Positions 1 to 8,471 of a DNA stretch of 64,000 nucleotides are shown piece after piece (position 1 is the stretch's first letter; the number at the start of each line of letters is the position of its first letter). The position numbers and the translations under genes are program-made. Under the pieces are notes generated by a model. It was not told the DNA's origin. It did no database searches and saw nothing but the letters and a program-made list of their open reading frames with translations. This DNA comes from Clostridium pasteurianum DSM 525 = ATCC 6013. GTDB lineage: Bacteria; Bacillota; Clostridia; Clostridiales; Clostridiaceae. Where the stretch lies: NCBI RefSeq assembly GCF_000807255.1, contig NZ_CP009268.1, positions 3,192,384 through 3,256,383 of the forward strand. The letters run 5' to 3'.

Positions 1-304
1 GACTATGTCTGATCTTTCTGATGGTTTTATTGCCCTTCCAGGGGGACTTGGCACTTTTGAAGAATTATTTGAAATGCTTAGCTGGGCTAGAATTGGAATT
101 CATAAAAAACCTATTGGCCTATTGAATATATCCCATTTCTTTGATCCTCTAGTTAATATGCTAAAAAACACCTGTACTGAGGGATTCATGAAAGAGTCAA
201 ATATGAACCTATTTTGTATTTCAGATAATCCATTAGAGTTAATCCAGAAGATGAAAGTATATTCACCCCCTGTAATGGAAACAAGATGGCATAAATTAGG
301 ATAA
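1..304 (+). CDS. LOG family protein, C-terminal part (cut by window edge)
   Basis: The reading frame is open to the left edge of the window, so the gene begins upstream and only about 100 C-terminal residues are present. The visible part carries PGGLGTFEE, the signature of the LOG family (once called lysine decarboxylase-like), whose characterised members hydrolyse nucleoside 5'-monophosphates such as cytokinin ribotides to base and ribose 5-phosphate. The motif forms the phosphoribose-binding loop and supplies the catalytic Glu. The methionine at position 5 lies inside the conserved region and is not the start. The family is usually about 190 residues, so roughly half is seen. The physiological substrate in clostridia is not known. 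Confidence 0.85.
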   Translation, partial: TMSDLSDGFIALPGGLGTFEELFEMLSWARIGIHKKPIGLLNISHFFDPLVNMLKNTCTEGFMKESNMNLFCISDNPLELIQKMKVYSPPVMETRWHKLG

Positions 305-357
305 TATAATGCTATAATTATTTAACATATATATCCAAATCTTAACTTATAAAAATG

Positions 358-385
358 GTTACTTTAAACCTGAAAGTGTTATAAT
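358..385 (+). promoter_or_regulatory. possible sigma-A promoter of the hydrolase gene
   Basis: A perfect -10 box TATAAT lies at 380-385, followed within 40 bases by the ribosome site of the hydrolase gene. Upstream only a weak -35-like TTACTT at 359-364 is seen, with a short 15-base spacer, so the -35 assignment is doubtful. Confidence 0.4.
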
Positions 386-419
386 ATATACTATGATAAA
401 CATATATGGAGGTATTTTA

Positions 420-1223
420 GTGCAAAAATCAATAGAAATTAAAAATGAAGATTTAACCTTAAGAGGAATGCTTCATAAACCAGAAAATTTTAATGGAAAA
501 CTCCCAATAGTATGTATGTTTCATGGTTTTACCGGTGATAAGCTAGGTTCACATTTTATGTTTGTAAGACTCTCTAGAATATTAGCAGATAAAGGAATCG
601 CTTCTATTAGATTTGATTTTATAGGAAGTGGTGAAAGTGATGGAGATTTTGTCAATATGACCCTTTCAAAAGAACTTGAAGATTCCAGATTGATTCTTCA
701 ATATGCTAAATCTCTTGATTTTGTTGATGAAGATAAAATAGGAATCTTAGGTTTCAGCATGGGTGGTGCTGTAGCCAGTATGCTTGCCTCAGAATATAAA
801 GAAACGGTTAAAACTCTTTGCCTATGGGCTCCTGCCGGAAACATGGCTGAAATAGCTGTTCAGGGAAAAAGTGAAAAAGATATTGAAAAAGTACGAAAAA
901 TTGGATGTTATGATCTAGATGGATATCTTATAGGTATCGATTTTATAGACGATTTATTGAATACTGATATATTTAAAAAATCCAGCTCTTATGATAAAAA
1001 TGTATTGCTGATACACGGAACTAATGATACATCTGTTCCCATTAGTACCTCTGAAAAATATCTAGAACTTTATGGTACTAAAGGAGTACTTCACAGTATT
1101 TCTGGATCAAATCATACTTTTACCAGTAAAGCCTTTGAAAATGAAGTGTTAGACTATACAGTTGGATTTTTTGAAGGTGAATTAAATACTACAATTTCCA
1201 AATTTAATAGCTTAACTCTATAA
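420..1223 (+). CDS. alpha/beta hydrolase (serine esterase family)
   Basis: Serine hydrolase of about 267 residues resembling Est1E/cinnamoyl-esterase-type alpha/beta hydrolases. The oxyanion region is HGFTGD (about residues 35-40). The nucleophile elbow GFSMGG places the catalytic Ser near 113, with a likely Asp in HGTND (about 203) and His in GSNH (about 232). No signal peptide is seen, so it is probably cytoplasmic. An ATG at 393 is in frame, but a strong GGAGGT at 408-413 lies 6 bases before GTG 420, so GTG 420 is the better start. The gene stands alone and ends in a clear terminator. Substrate is unknown. Confidence 0.85.
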   Translation: MQKSIEIKNEDLTLRGMLHKPENFNGKLPIVCMFHGFTGDKLGSHFMFVRLSRILADKGIASIRFDFIGSGESDGDFVNMTLSKELEDSRLILQYAKSLDFVDEDKIGILGFSMGGAVASMLASEYKETVKTLCLWAPAGNMAEIAVQGKSEKDIEKVRKIGCYDLDGYLIGIDFIDDLLNTDIFKKSSSYDKNVLLIHGTNDTSVPISTSEKYLELYGTKGVLHSISGSNHTFTSKAFENEVLDYTVGFFEGELNTTISKFNSLTL

Positions 1224-1254
1224 TTTAACTTATTATATATAACTTGAAAACAAA

Positions 1255-1303
1255 AAAGAAACTATGCATTGTTGAAGTTAATACAGTCTTTCATAGTTTC
1301 TTT
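1255..1303 (+). terminator. intrinsic terminator of the hydrolase gene
   Basis: Perfect 12-bp inverted repeat AAAGAAACTATG (1255-1266) / CATAGTTTCTTT (1292-1303), followed by a T-rich run, 30 bases after the hydrolase stop. Confidence 0.75.
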
Positions 1304-1322
1304 ATTTTATTATAAATTATAA

Positions 1323-1397
1323 TTATTTTAAACTATCATATACTTTTTTAGACAGTTCAGCTATGAATTCATCACTACCGCTTATCATTGCTTCTAG
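1323..1397 (-). pseudogene. possible C-terminal gene remnant (weak)
   Basis: On the minus strand an open stretch of 24 codons reads like a protein C-terminus, ending SDEFIAELSKKVYDSLK before TAA at 1323-1325. It is bounded upstream by an in-frame stop and has no ribosome site. It lies downstream of bL25. It may be a decayed gene end or chance coding. I do not recognise the family. Confidence 0.2.
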
Positions 1398-1433
1398 TTA
1401 TATTACTTATGACACATATCCATAAGAAGAATC

Positions 1434-1470
1434 AAAGAGATGCTATTATATCTATAAGAAACACCTCTTT
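1434..1470 (-). terminator. hairpin downstream of rplY
   Basis: Nine-bp stem (1434-1442 with 1462-1470, one G-U pair) immediately after the bL25 stop in the minus direction. The tail is not a clean T run, so it may be a weak terminator. Confidence 0.45.
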
Positions 1471-1482
1471 GAAATATTTTAA

Positions 1483-2079
1483 TTATTCTTCAGTATTTGC
1501 TTCTGCATTTTCCTCAGTTTCTTCACTTTCCTCTTCAACTACTAAATTACTTATAGAAGCATATACTTCATCTATATTATCATGAGTTTTTATACTTTCA
1601 TCTAAGTTGAAATCCTTAAAAGTAATGTTATCTCCTGCAGCTTTTTCAGATACATCTACATGTATTACCTCTGGAACCAAATCCAGCTTTCCTATAACTT
1701 CTGCTTCTAATTTATTAACAACAAGTTGAAGCTGCTTTCCTCTTAATGCCTCTTCACCTTTAAATACAACAGGAATTTTAAGCTTAACATCCTGATTCTT
1801 TGATACGAACTGTACATCTACATGTACAATTTTATTAGTAACAGGTGTTCTTTGAATTTCTTTTATAAATCCAAATTTCTTTTCATCTCCATTTTTAATC
1901 CACAGCTTGGCACTCATTCCATGGCTGGAAAGAATTTTCTTCAAAGGTGCCTCCTGAATTTTTATAGATTCTGATTTTCCAGACTTTCCTCCATAGATTA
2001 CACCAGGCACAAATCCTTCTTCTCTAAATTTCTTTGTCTTATTTGTTCTGTGCTCTACATTTAAAACTATTTGTTCCAT
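1483..2079 (-). CDS. rplY: 50S ribosomal protein bL25 (general stress protein Ctc form)
   Basis: Protein of 198 residues, the two-domain Ctc/TL5 form of bL25 that binds 5S rRNA in the large ribosomal subunit. The N-terminal half (about 1-90) is the L25 beta-barrel domain, with the typical opening of short basic segments and FVPGVIYGG. The C-terminal half (about 95-180) is the TL5 C-terminal domain, followed by an acidic Glu-rich tail of about 15 residues. The start is supported by a GAGGAG-type ribosome site just upstream (about 2085-2092). In Firmicutes this gene is often under general stress control. It is monocistronic here, with a long leader. Confidence 0.93.
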   Translation of the reverse strand: MEQIVLNVEHRTNKTKKFREEGFVPGVIYGGKSGKSESIKIQEAPLKKILSSHGMSAKLWIKNGDEKKFGFIKEIQRTPVTNKIVHVDVQFVSKNQDVKLKIPVVFKGEEALRGKQLQLVVNKLEAEVIGKLDLVPEVIHVDVSEKAAGDNITFKDFNLDESIKTHDNIDEVYASISNLVVEEESEETEENAEANTEE

Positions 2080-2109
2080 AATAAATCACTCCTCATAGCT
2101 TTTATAAGC

Positions 2110-2230
2110 CAATTTTAATGTTTGAATCGCTAGCATCCGTAAGAGTTTTATAATTTTCTACTTCTTTAATTAAAGCAGATTGTATGTAGTAATTTTAAGT
2201 TCTCTACTCGTGCGGTAACGTTAGTGATTT
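2110..2230 (-). repeat. degenerate copy of hairpin repeat family B in the rplY leader
   Basis: On the minus strand the rplY leader ends in TTACGGATGCTAGCGATTCAAA, read in two parts as TTACGGATG and TAGCGATTCAAA. This resembles the 3' end of the repeat at 23838-24050 (TTACGGATG, then TAGTCATCGGATAAA). The rest of the leader is weakly structured. This is a similarity seen by eye over a short stretch. Confidence 0.3.
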
Positions 2231-2403
2231 AAATATCTAGTTTTATTATAACACTTTACTTTAAAATTTTCTTATGATTTTATCAATGAAAACTAAATTG
2301 TAAACGCATAATTCTAGTTAAACTGATAATAGCACGCAATATAAAATCCTTATGCTGCTTGATTCTCCTTTACACAGAAACATGATTCATTTTATATACA
2401 AAA

Positions 2404-2445
2404 AACAGGGGCTATCGAACTTTTTAGTAAGAAAGCCCCTGTTTA
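2404..2445 (-). terminator. intrinsic terminator of the isomerase-like gene
   Basis: Perfect 11-bp stem AAACAGGGGCT / AGCCCCTGTTT (2404-2414 with 2435-2445). Read on the minus strand it is followed by a run of six T. It begins two bases after the stop codon of the gene at 2447-3325. Confidence 0.9.
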
Positions 2446-2446
2446 A

Positions 2447-3325
2447 TTATTCTGCTAGGGATAATAAATATTTCCCTATTTTAAAAGTATATTCAAGTGA
2501 TGCTTCTCTTAGTGCATCTGGAAGTTTCATAGTTTCATTATGAATTTCATAGGTAAAATCTCCTGCATAATCTATTTCCTTCAATGTTTTCATTATAGGT
2601 TTCCATTCAATATTACCATGAAATGGAGCTATATGGTTATCATACATTCCCCTGTTATCTGCCACGTGAGTAGCTTTAAGACGATTGCCAACAAATTTAA
2701 GAGATTGTATCTGATCACATCCTGTAAGATTTGCATGTCCAAAGTCCCAACATACTCCAACATTATCGGAATTTAGCGAATCAACTAAATCACATAACTC
2801 CTCAACCTCTGCTGTATAGCGTCGGCGTGGACGGCCATCTATTAAAAAGTCTGCCATATTCTCTATAGCTATACCCAAGTTATGTTTTGAAGCTATTTCA
2901 AGTTTAGGTTTAAAATACTCAATATTTTTTTCTTTTGCAACCTTTATAGATCTGTTATCCCATATAGCTGTGCCTGCATGAAGAATTCCCCATTTTACTC
3001 CAAGTAATCCTGAAGCCTCAATACATCTAGAAATCATTTTTTCATAAAGCTCCCTATCTTCAAACTTACTATCAATAACATTATAAAAGGGAAGATGACA
3101 TTGTGAAAATTCTATTCCAAGTTTTTCTGCTTGTTCTGCTATTTTTTCAACTTCATCTTTCCAGTTGTCACCAAAAACTTCACAATGCTCCCTCACTGCG
3201 TCACAGAAATTTATATCCATAACTTTATATCCTACTTCACTACAAATACGCATACTGTCTATGAATAAAATATATTCCTTATTTTCTCTCATATAGTGAA
3301 TATTAGTTGATGTTGAAAGTCTCAT
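2447..3325 (-). CDS. sugar phosphate isomerase/epimerase, xylose-isomerase-like TIM barrel
   Basis: Protein of 292 residues of the AP endonuclease 2/xylose isomerase-like TIM-barrel superfamily. Likely metal ligands sit in the usual strand ends: Glu in AIENMADF (about 154), Asp and His in CWDFGHAN (about 193-196), His in ATHVADN, and Glu in FTYEIHNE near the C-terminus. Family members isomerise or epimerise sugars, inositol derivatives or sugar phosphates in the cytoplasm. Ribosome site GGGGGA precedes ATG 3325. It lies just downstream of an ABC sugar importer on the same strand with a 67-base gap, so it probably processes the imported compound. The exact substrate is not predictable. Confidence 0.85.
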   Translation of the reverse strand: MRLSTSTNIHYMRENKEYILFIDSMRICSEVGYKVMDINFCDAVREHCEVFGDNWKDEVEKIAEQAEKLGIEFSQCHLPFYNVIDSKFEDRELYEKMISRCIEASGLLGVKWGILHAGTAIWDNRSIKVAKEKNIEYFKPKLEIASKHNLGIAIENMADFLIDGRPRRRYTAEVEELCDLVDSLNSDNVGVCWDFGHANLTGCDQIQSLKFVGNRLKATHVADNRGMYDNHIAPFHGNIEWKPIMKTLKEIDYAGDFTYEIHNETMKLPDALREASLEYTFKIGKYLLSLAE

Positions 3326-3392
3326 TTTTATTCCCCCAATTTAAATTACTATTTCTTTCAGGTTACGTTGGCAATAATACTTGAAAATTTCA

Positions 3393-4760
3393 CTATTTGC
3401 TATTCGCCCTTCTGTAATTATTAATAAGTTCATCGCCTTTTTCTACCACATTCTTAATTGCAGTATCTACATCTATCTCACCATCCAGCATGGAAGTAAC
3501 AGTATCTGTCTGGAATGTTTCGAATTCTTGGAAAGAAGGCATCCACATTTCCTGTACTTTAGGACTTGACTGATGAAGTTGATCAATAGCAGTTTTAAAT
3601 AATGGATTCTTCTTAAGATGTTCCTGCATCTCAGGAAGGTCATAAGTTTTTTTGTTAACTGGGAAATAGCCTGTGCCTGTATGCCATTTAAACTGTGTCT
3701 CAGGAGAACTCATATATTTTAAAAATTCTACTATTGCTTTTTCTTTATTTTCATCATGTTTGTTCAATGCATAAAGTGATGAACCACCAGTAGCAACTCC
3801 TGCATTATCTTCTGGATGTACCTTTGGCAAAAATGCTGTGCCTAATTGAAACTTTCCACCTATACCTTCTACTATAGAAGGCAGACTTGCGGTAGAACCC
3901 AAGAAAATACTAGTTTCTCCTGCTGCAAATCTTTTGCTGGCATCTGTTCCTGTATAATCTAATCCACCTGTTTTATAAATTTTCTGCCATTTTGTAAGTA
4001 CCTCTTTCATTGTTCCATTTTCTCCAAATACAACCTTTGTAGGAGTAGCACTACGTCCATTTTCATTATCTACTAAATAAGAACCACCCTTTTGCATACC
4101 TATCCAGCTCATAGGCGCATAAAAATTCAACTGATGTACCATACCATATCTTACTACTTCTTTACCCTGTTTTTTAGTTAATTTAGCAACATGATCAGCT
4201 AATTCATCTAAAGTAGCCGCTGGTTTTTCAGGATCAAGACCGGCTTCTTTATACTGATCTTTGTTATAGTACATAAGCATTGTAGAATTTGAAAAAGGCA
4301 TACCTAAATGTCTACCTTTATAGGAAGCCGCAGCCAATGCATTGGGCTCAATATTTGATAAATCAAAATCCGGATATTTTTTTTCTAAATCATCTATCCA
4401 TAATGTATCCTTATATTCTTTTAATGTAAAAACACCTAAAGCAGCTGACTGCACAAGATCTGGCATATTTTTTACATTATTAGCTTGCAATACAGCTTTT
4501 AACTTAGTATCTGTATCCTGATAGGTTCCTTGGTGAACCGCCTTAACGAAGATATTTTTTTCTTTACCAGTTGTATTGTTAAAGTTATCAACAACTTCTT
4601 TAAGAACACTACCACCTTTTCCTCCCATAGCATGCCATAATACTATCTCAGTTTTACCATTATTACTTCCTGATGAGGCATTTGCCTGAGGGGTAGTACA
4701 TCCTGCCAATGTCATTCCCAATAATGCACTAGCAATTATTACTTTTAATTTCTTTTTCAT
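3393..4760 (-). CDS. ABC transporter extracellular solute-binding lipoprotein (UgpB-like)
   Basis: About 455-residue family 1 solute-binding protein. An N-terminal basic region, hydrophobic stretch and lipobox LAGC (Cys about 21) mark it as a membrane-anchored lipoprotein. The mature protein contains features of carbohydrate/glycerol-3-phosphate binding proteins, including TEIVLWHAMGG at its start and a hinge region GVATGGSSLYALNKH. A GTG at 4772 is in frame but lies within the ribosome site AAGGAGTG, so ATG 4760 is preferred. It is the last gene of the permease operon. The nearby GlpP regulator makes glycerol phosphate or a glycerophosphodiester a possible ligand, but sugars are equally likely. 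Confidence 0.88.
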   Translation of the reverse strand: MKKKLKVIIASALLGMTLAGCTTPQANASSGSNNGKTEIVLWHAMGGKGGSVLKEVVDNFNNTTGKEKNIFVKAVHQGTYQDTDTKLKAVLQANNVKNMPDLVQSAALGVFTLKEYKDTLWIDDLEKKYPDFDLSNIEPNALAAASYKGRHLGMPFSNSTMLMYYNKDQYKEAGLDPEKPAATLDELADHVAKLTKKQGKEVVRYGMVHQLNFYAPMSWIGMQKGGSYLVDNENGRSATPTKVVFGENGTMKEVLTKWQKIYKTGGLDYTGTDASKRFAAGETSIFLGSTASLPSIVEGIGGKFQLGTAFLPKVHPEDNAGVATGGSSLYALNKHDENKEKAIVEFLKYMSSPETQFKWHTGTGYFPVNKKTYDLPEMQEHLKKNPLFKTAIDQLHQSSPKVQEMWMPSFQEFETFQTDTVTSMLDGEIDVDTAIKNVVEKGDELINNYRRANSK

Positions 4761-4793
4761 TTTAATATTCACTCCTTATAAAAATATATTTTT

Positions 4794-5636
4794 TTAATTA
4801 ACTATTGACCCTGATGTAATTCCACTTACAAGTTTCTTTTGGAAAAATACAAATACAAATATAGTTGGTATTAATATCAATACGGTACCTGCCATAAGCG
4901 GACCATAAGAAGATGCCTCAGCAAAATTCAACATAGTGATACCTACCTGTACGGTTCTCATTTCTGGTGTATTGGTTAAGAGCAGCGGCCACAGATAAAT
5001 ATTCCAAAGGCCAACAAAAGAAGATATAAATAAGGATGCCAGTATAGGCTTTGACAGAGGAAGCAGAATTTTTATAAAAAAAAGAAAATTACCACATCCA
5101 TCTATTTCAGAGGCCTCTTTCAGAGAATTACTTATTGTTTTAAAATACTGTCTCAGCATAAATACATAAGTTGCTGAAAGAAGATAAACTAACATAACGC
5201 CTGGATAAGTATTCACAAGTCCTAAATTTGAAATAGTAAGATAATTTGTAATAAGCATAGCGTCACCAGGTAACATCATAGTACATAATATAAATATAAA
5301 CATAAATCTTTTCCCTTTGAAATTAAAAAGTGCCAATGGATACGCTGCAAGGCTTGCTATTGCAAGACGTATAATAGAACCTACAAAAGCTATTACAAAG
5401 GAATTAATTATAAATCTTGTTAGAGGACTCTGCTGGAGAGCTGTTATGTAGTTACTGATAATAAATTTATTAGGTATAAATTTAGGCGGATAACTGATAA
5501 TTTCACTTTCAGGCATAAATGAAAGCATAATACAATAGATAATTGGAAAAATAATAACAAGTCCTATTAATATACAAATAACCGATAATAAATTATTCAT
5601 CTTTTTTTGTGTCTTCAAACCAAAACTTTTAATCAT
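4794..5636 (-). CDS. ABC sugar-type permease, MalG/UgpE-like
   Basis: Inner-membrane permease of 280 residues with about six hydrophobic segments and the cytoplasmic EAA loop (EASEIDGCGNFLFFIKILLP, about residues 175-195) that contacts the ATPase. Family 1 carbohydrate importer permease, MalG/UgpE side. Its ATG overlaps the stop of the upstream permease by 4 bp, which implies translational coupling. No ATP-binding subunit is encoded nearby. As in many Firmicutes, a shared MsmX/UgpC-type ATPase encoded elsewhere is presumably used. Confidence 0.9.
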   Translation of the reverse strand: MIKSFGLKTQKKMNNLLSVICILIGLVIIFPIIYCIMLSFMPESEIISYPPKFIPNKFIISNYITALQQSPLTRFIINSFVIAFVGSIIRLAIASLAAYPLALFNFKGKRFMFIFILCTMMLPGDAMLITNYLTISNLGLVNTYPGVMLVYLLSATYVFMLRQYFKTISNSLKEASEIDGCGNFLFFIKILLPLSKPILASLFISSFVGLWNIYLWPLLLTNTPEMRTVQVGITMLNFAEASSYGPLMAGTVLILIPTIFVFVFFQKKLVSGITSGSIVN

Positions 5637-6568
5637 TGATAATATACCCCTTTCTTTTCATATCTAAAACAGAATAATAAAAGTAAGAAAGTCATAAGAA
5701 ACACAATAACACCAATAGTTGAAGCATAGGAATAATTTGCTGAGGTTATACCAGTCTCATATAAGTGATAGATTATAGTTTTAGTGGAACCCTTAGGCCC
5801 ACCATTGGTAATAACCATTGAAGGTCCTGACATCATCATAGCACCTACAGCATTAGTACAGAGTACGAAAAATAAAGTAGGAGAAGTCATAGGAATATAT
5901 ATATTTTTTAATTTATATAAAAAGCTTGCACCATCTATTTCAGCAGCTTCTACCAATTCTTTTGGCACATTTCTTAAAGCAGCTAAAAATAATAAAAAGT
6001 CAAAGCCTATTCCCATCCATACAGATACGATAGTTATAGAGATCATTGCAGTATCAGGATCATTAAACCACTTTAAGTCTAATCCAAAAATATAGTTTAT
6101 AAGACCCATTCTAGGATTTAACATAGTCTTAAAAATAATGGAAACTGCAGACATTGAAACTGCCATTGGAAAGGAAAACATAGTTTCGTAAACAGAAGAA
6201 AATTTACGTTTTTTATTTGCCAGAAGAGCAAGTGAATAACTTATGATAATACCTGCTGGTACTGCCATTGCTACATGATAGAGAGTATTTTTTAGTACAA
6301 TGTAAAAATTTTTATCTGTTAGAATATCCTTGTAGTTACTAAACCCTATAAATTCCAGGATATTTCCATTGAAGTCCACCAATGAAAAACTGTAAAGGAC
6401 AGTTCTTATAAACGGATAATATCCAAACATAATAGATAATATCACGCAGGGGACTAGATAAATATAAGGTTCTACAGATTTAGATACTTTTTTGTGTACC
6501 TTTTTACTGTTAGTCATATAAATATTCTTTGATGCTACAGGTGTCTTTTGCTTCAATTTATACAACAA
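5633..6568 (-). CDS. ABC sugar-type permease, MalF/UgpA-like
   Basis: First gene of the importer operon, a 311-residue membrane protein with about six transmembrane segments and the EAA loop (EAAEIDGASFLYKLKNIYIP, about 215-235). The probable start is TTG 6568, because AAAGGAAG stands about 9 bases upstream and no better-placed ATG exists before the first membrane segment (an ATG near residue 18 lacks a ribosome site). It pairs with the downstream UgpE-like permease to form the channel for the lipoprotein-bound substrate. Confidence 0.88.
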   Translation of the reverse strand: MLYKLKQKTPVASKNIYMTNSKKVHKKVSKSVEPYIYLVPCVILSIMFGYYPFIRTVLYSFSLVDFNGNILEFIGFSNYKDILTDKNFYIVLKNTLYHVAMAVPAGIIISYSLALLANKKRKFSSVYETMFSFPMAVSMSAVSIIFKTMLNPRMGLINYIFGLDLKWFNDPDTAMISITIVSVWMGIGFDFLLFLAALRNVPKELVEAAEIDGASFLYKLKNIYIPMTSPTLFFVLCTNAVGAMMMSGPSMVITNGGPKGSTKTIIYHLYETGITSANYSYASTIGVIVFLMTFLLLLFCFRYEKKGVYYQ

Positions 6569-6589
6569 AATATTACACTTCCTTTCTTT

Positions 6590-6618
6590 ATATTAAATTA
6601 ATCTTTAAACAAGTCCAA
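6590..6618 (-). promoter_or_regulatory. sigma-A promoter of the importer operon
   Basis: On the minus strand TTGGAC (6613-6618) and TAATAT (6590-6595) are separated by 17 bases, immediately ahead of the UgpA-like gene. No obvious GlpP-type leader terminator lies between promoter and gene, as the leader is very short. Confidence 0.6.
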
Positions 6619-6864
6619 TTTTAGTTCACTTAATTACTCAAAACAATATTATTAACCAAGTATTAACTTAAAAATAACTTTTATTTACCATGATTTACAC
6701 ATTATAACTTTACTTAATATTTTATATTCCACCGAAATTAACCATAAAATTTCTTTTAAGTATTTATATTACAGTAAATAGTTGTAAGAAGTTCCCATAC
6801 TGATTTATAAGCATTAATAGTTGGTGTGTTAATTTCTCAATTTATCTTTGAATAGACATCAAAA
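6619..6864. other. AT-rich intergenic region, no gene seen
   Basis: About 250 bases between the importer promoter and the glpP terminator. It is very AT-rich, with no open frame of interest on either strand and no convincing inverted repeat beyond the flanking terminator. Upstream regulatory sites for the importer could lie here, but I cannot identify one. Confidence 0.4.
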
Positions 6865-6934
6865 AAACCCATTGCAATATTGAAAATAATTAAGCCCGTA
6901 ACATCTCAATTATTTATAATATCGCAAAGGGTTT
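6865..6934 (-). terminator. long terminator hairpin after glpP
   Basis: Two 27-base arms (6865-6891 and 6908-6934) are complementary except for about five mismatches, with a 16-base loop. Read on the minus strand the stem ends in GGGTTTTTTT. It is unusually long for a simple terminator. Confidence 0.8.
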
Positions 6935-6964
6935 ACTCTAAATCTCTACCCTAAATTTATTTAA

Positions 6965-7501
6965 TTACCATAACGTTGTGCCTGCAGTAGAAACATAGTC
7001 AGCTCCACCAGCAATGGCTTGTCTCACTTCTTCTGAAGTACGTATGAGTCCTCCAGCAATGATAGGTTGTTTTATCTTACTTTTTACACGTTTTATAACA
7101 CTTGGCATTAAACCTGGCATTAATTCTACTTGATCTGGCTTTGTCTTATTAATTACCTTAATAGCTGACTCTAAAGCAGTAGTGTCTATAGCAAAAACTC
7201 TAAGTGTTGCTGATAATCCTAAGGCTTTTGCTGCTGCTATATTATTAGCTTTTGTAGATATTATACCATCAATGTTAAAATTTTTAGATAAATATTTAAT
7301 AGCACTGGAATCCCTTCCAACACCACTTATCATCTCCAAATGAACAAAAACTTTTTTTTCAGCTTCATGTAATTTTGTTATTAACTCTTTTAAAATACAT
7401 ATATCTCCTGTTACAAGGTTGACTCTTTGGATTTTACTTCTTATAACACTATCAACTTTGGATAAATCAGTCACAGATGCTATAATTGGATATTCCTTCA
7501 T
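6965..7501 (-). CDS. glpP: glycerol-3-phosphate responsive antiterminator GlpP
   Basis: Protein of 178 residues matching the GlpP family: a small TIM-barrel-like RNA-binding regulator that, with glycerol-3-phosphate, prevents termination in leaders of glycerol genes. Recognisable segments are PIIASV at the start, VFVHLEMI, DGIISTK and the C-terminal PIIAGGLI...GGADYVSTAGT phosphate-binding region. It is monocistronic on the minus strand and ends in its own hairpin. The adjacent importer operon could be one of its targets, though no GlpP-type terminator was found in that operon's short leader. Ribosome site GGGTGTGA precedes ATG 7501. Confidence 0.9.
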   Translation of the reverse strand: MKEYPIIASVTDLSKVDSVIRSKIQRVNLVTGDICILKELITKLHEAEKKVFVHLEMISGVGRDSSAIKYLSKNFNIDGIISTKANNIAAAKALGLSATLRVFAIDTTALESAIKVINKTKPDQVELMPGLMPSVIKRVKSKIKQPIIAGGLIRTSEEVRQAIAGGADYVSTAGTTLW

Positions 7502-7593
7502 TGTTTTATCACACCCTATTAACTTAAGACTTTAATAAGATTATATTATTATAATGTTAATGTAGTATTATACTTTCATTAAGTTCTAGTTAA

Positions 7594-7641
7594 TTGAAGC
7601 AAGTTCTTAATTCAGGTGGGTATTCTTTTACCCCATCTGAA
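7594..7641 (+). repeat. partial copy of hairpin repeat family A
   Basis: Starts TTGAAGCAAGTTCTTAATTC and contains the stem AATTCAGGTGGG / CCCATCTGAAT. This is the first hairpin of the longer repeats at 39899, 41135 and 57963. The second hairpin of the family is missing. It lies directly against the stop codon of the ABC-2 permease gene and may serve as its terminator. Confidence 0.7.
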
Positions 7642-8436
7642 TCATACATTCAAATCCCTCTTCCTGTAAAAGAAATATGTTGAAAAGGAAAAAATTCCAA
7701 TCAGTACAATGGATAGAAGAAATACGCCAAAGTTAAGCCCTTTACCCGCCACTAAATCTTTGTAGCTGAAATATTTAAAAGGAGAAAGTATGTTAAGCAC
7801 ATTCAACCTATCAGTTAAATCCGTTATTTTTGATATTATAAAGGATATTAACAGCACACTTACAGAAATTGAACCAGAAACCTTGGATTTTCTGATGAAT
7901 GCCGCCAATAGCATACCAATAGACAAGAAAATAAGTTGAACAATGAACATACTCAAAATAAACATAAATATTTCACCTGAAATATCTTTTCCATTGTTAT
8001 AAGCATCAACCATAACGATAGATGATAAAAGTGAAACAATATTCAGAATAAAAATATTAACTAGAGCCGCTAGGAACTTTGAAGTTATTATGGTTGTTCG
8101 TGATACTGGTTTAGTTATTAAAAATTCTGTAGTCTTATCTCGCTCCTCTTTTGCAATTATATTGGAGCCCAGTAGTACGGCATGAATAGCCGCTACAAGC
8201 TCAATGTAAAGAAACAATACTGCAAAATAGCCGCTCATAGTAGTAACATCAAAAGAACCAAATCCCAGCAGTGCTTTAAGTGAGTAAGGTAGATTATTAA
8301 AAAGTTCATTATTCTGACCACTAGAAGAATAAACCGTATATTTACCCATGCCGCTTGCAACCAGCAAAAACATGCATACACTCCATATAATCAGAGCTTT
8401 TCTATTAGCTTTTAGTTCCCTTAAGAAAATATTCAT
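7642..8436 (-). CDS. ABC-2 type exporter permease (second)
   Basis: About 264 residues with six predicted membrane segments and the ABC-2/NosY-type sequence KEERDKTTEFLITKPVSR in the first cytoplasmic loop, typical of multidrug or bacteriocin-immunity exporters. An in-frame TTG at 8457 lies upstream, but AGGAGG sits just before ATG 8436, so 8436 is used. It is similar in length and loop sequence to the preceding permease (KEARERTADFLLVKPVSR), so the pair arose by duplication and probably forms a heterodimer. Last gene of the TetR-controlled exporter operon. Confidence 0.88.
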   Translation of the reverse strand: MNIFLRELKANRKALIIWSVCMFLLVASGMGKYTVYSSSGQNNELFNNLPYSLKALLGFGSFDVTTMSGYFAVLFLYIELVAAIHAVLLGSNIIAKEERDKTTEFLITKPVSRTTIITSKFLAALVNIFILNIVSLLSSIVMVDAYNNGKDISGEIFMFILSMFIVQLIFLSIGMLLAAFIRKSKVSGSISVSVLLISFIISKITDLTDRLNVLNILSPFKYFSYKDLVAGKGLNFGVFLLSIVLIGIFSFSTYFFYRKRDLNV

Positions 8437-8471
8437 AATAGACCTCCTTTTAATCAAAATCTGAAAGCATC

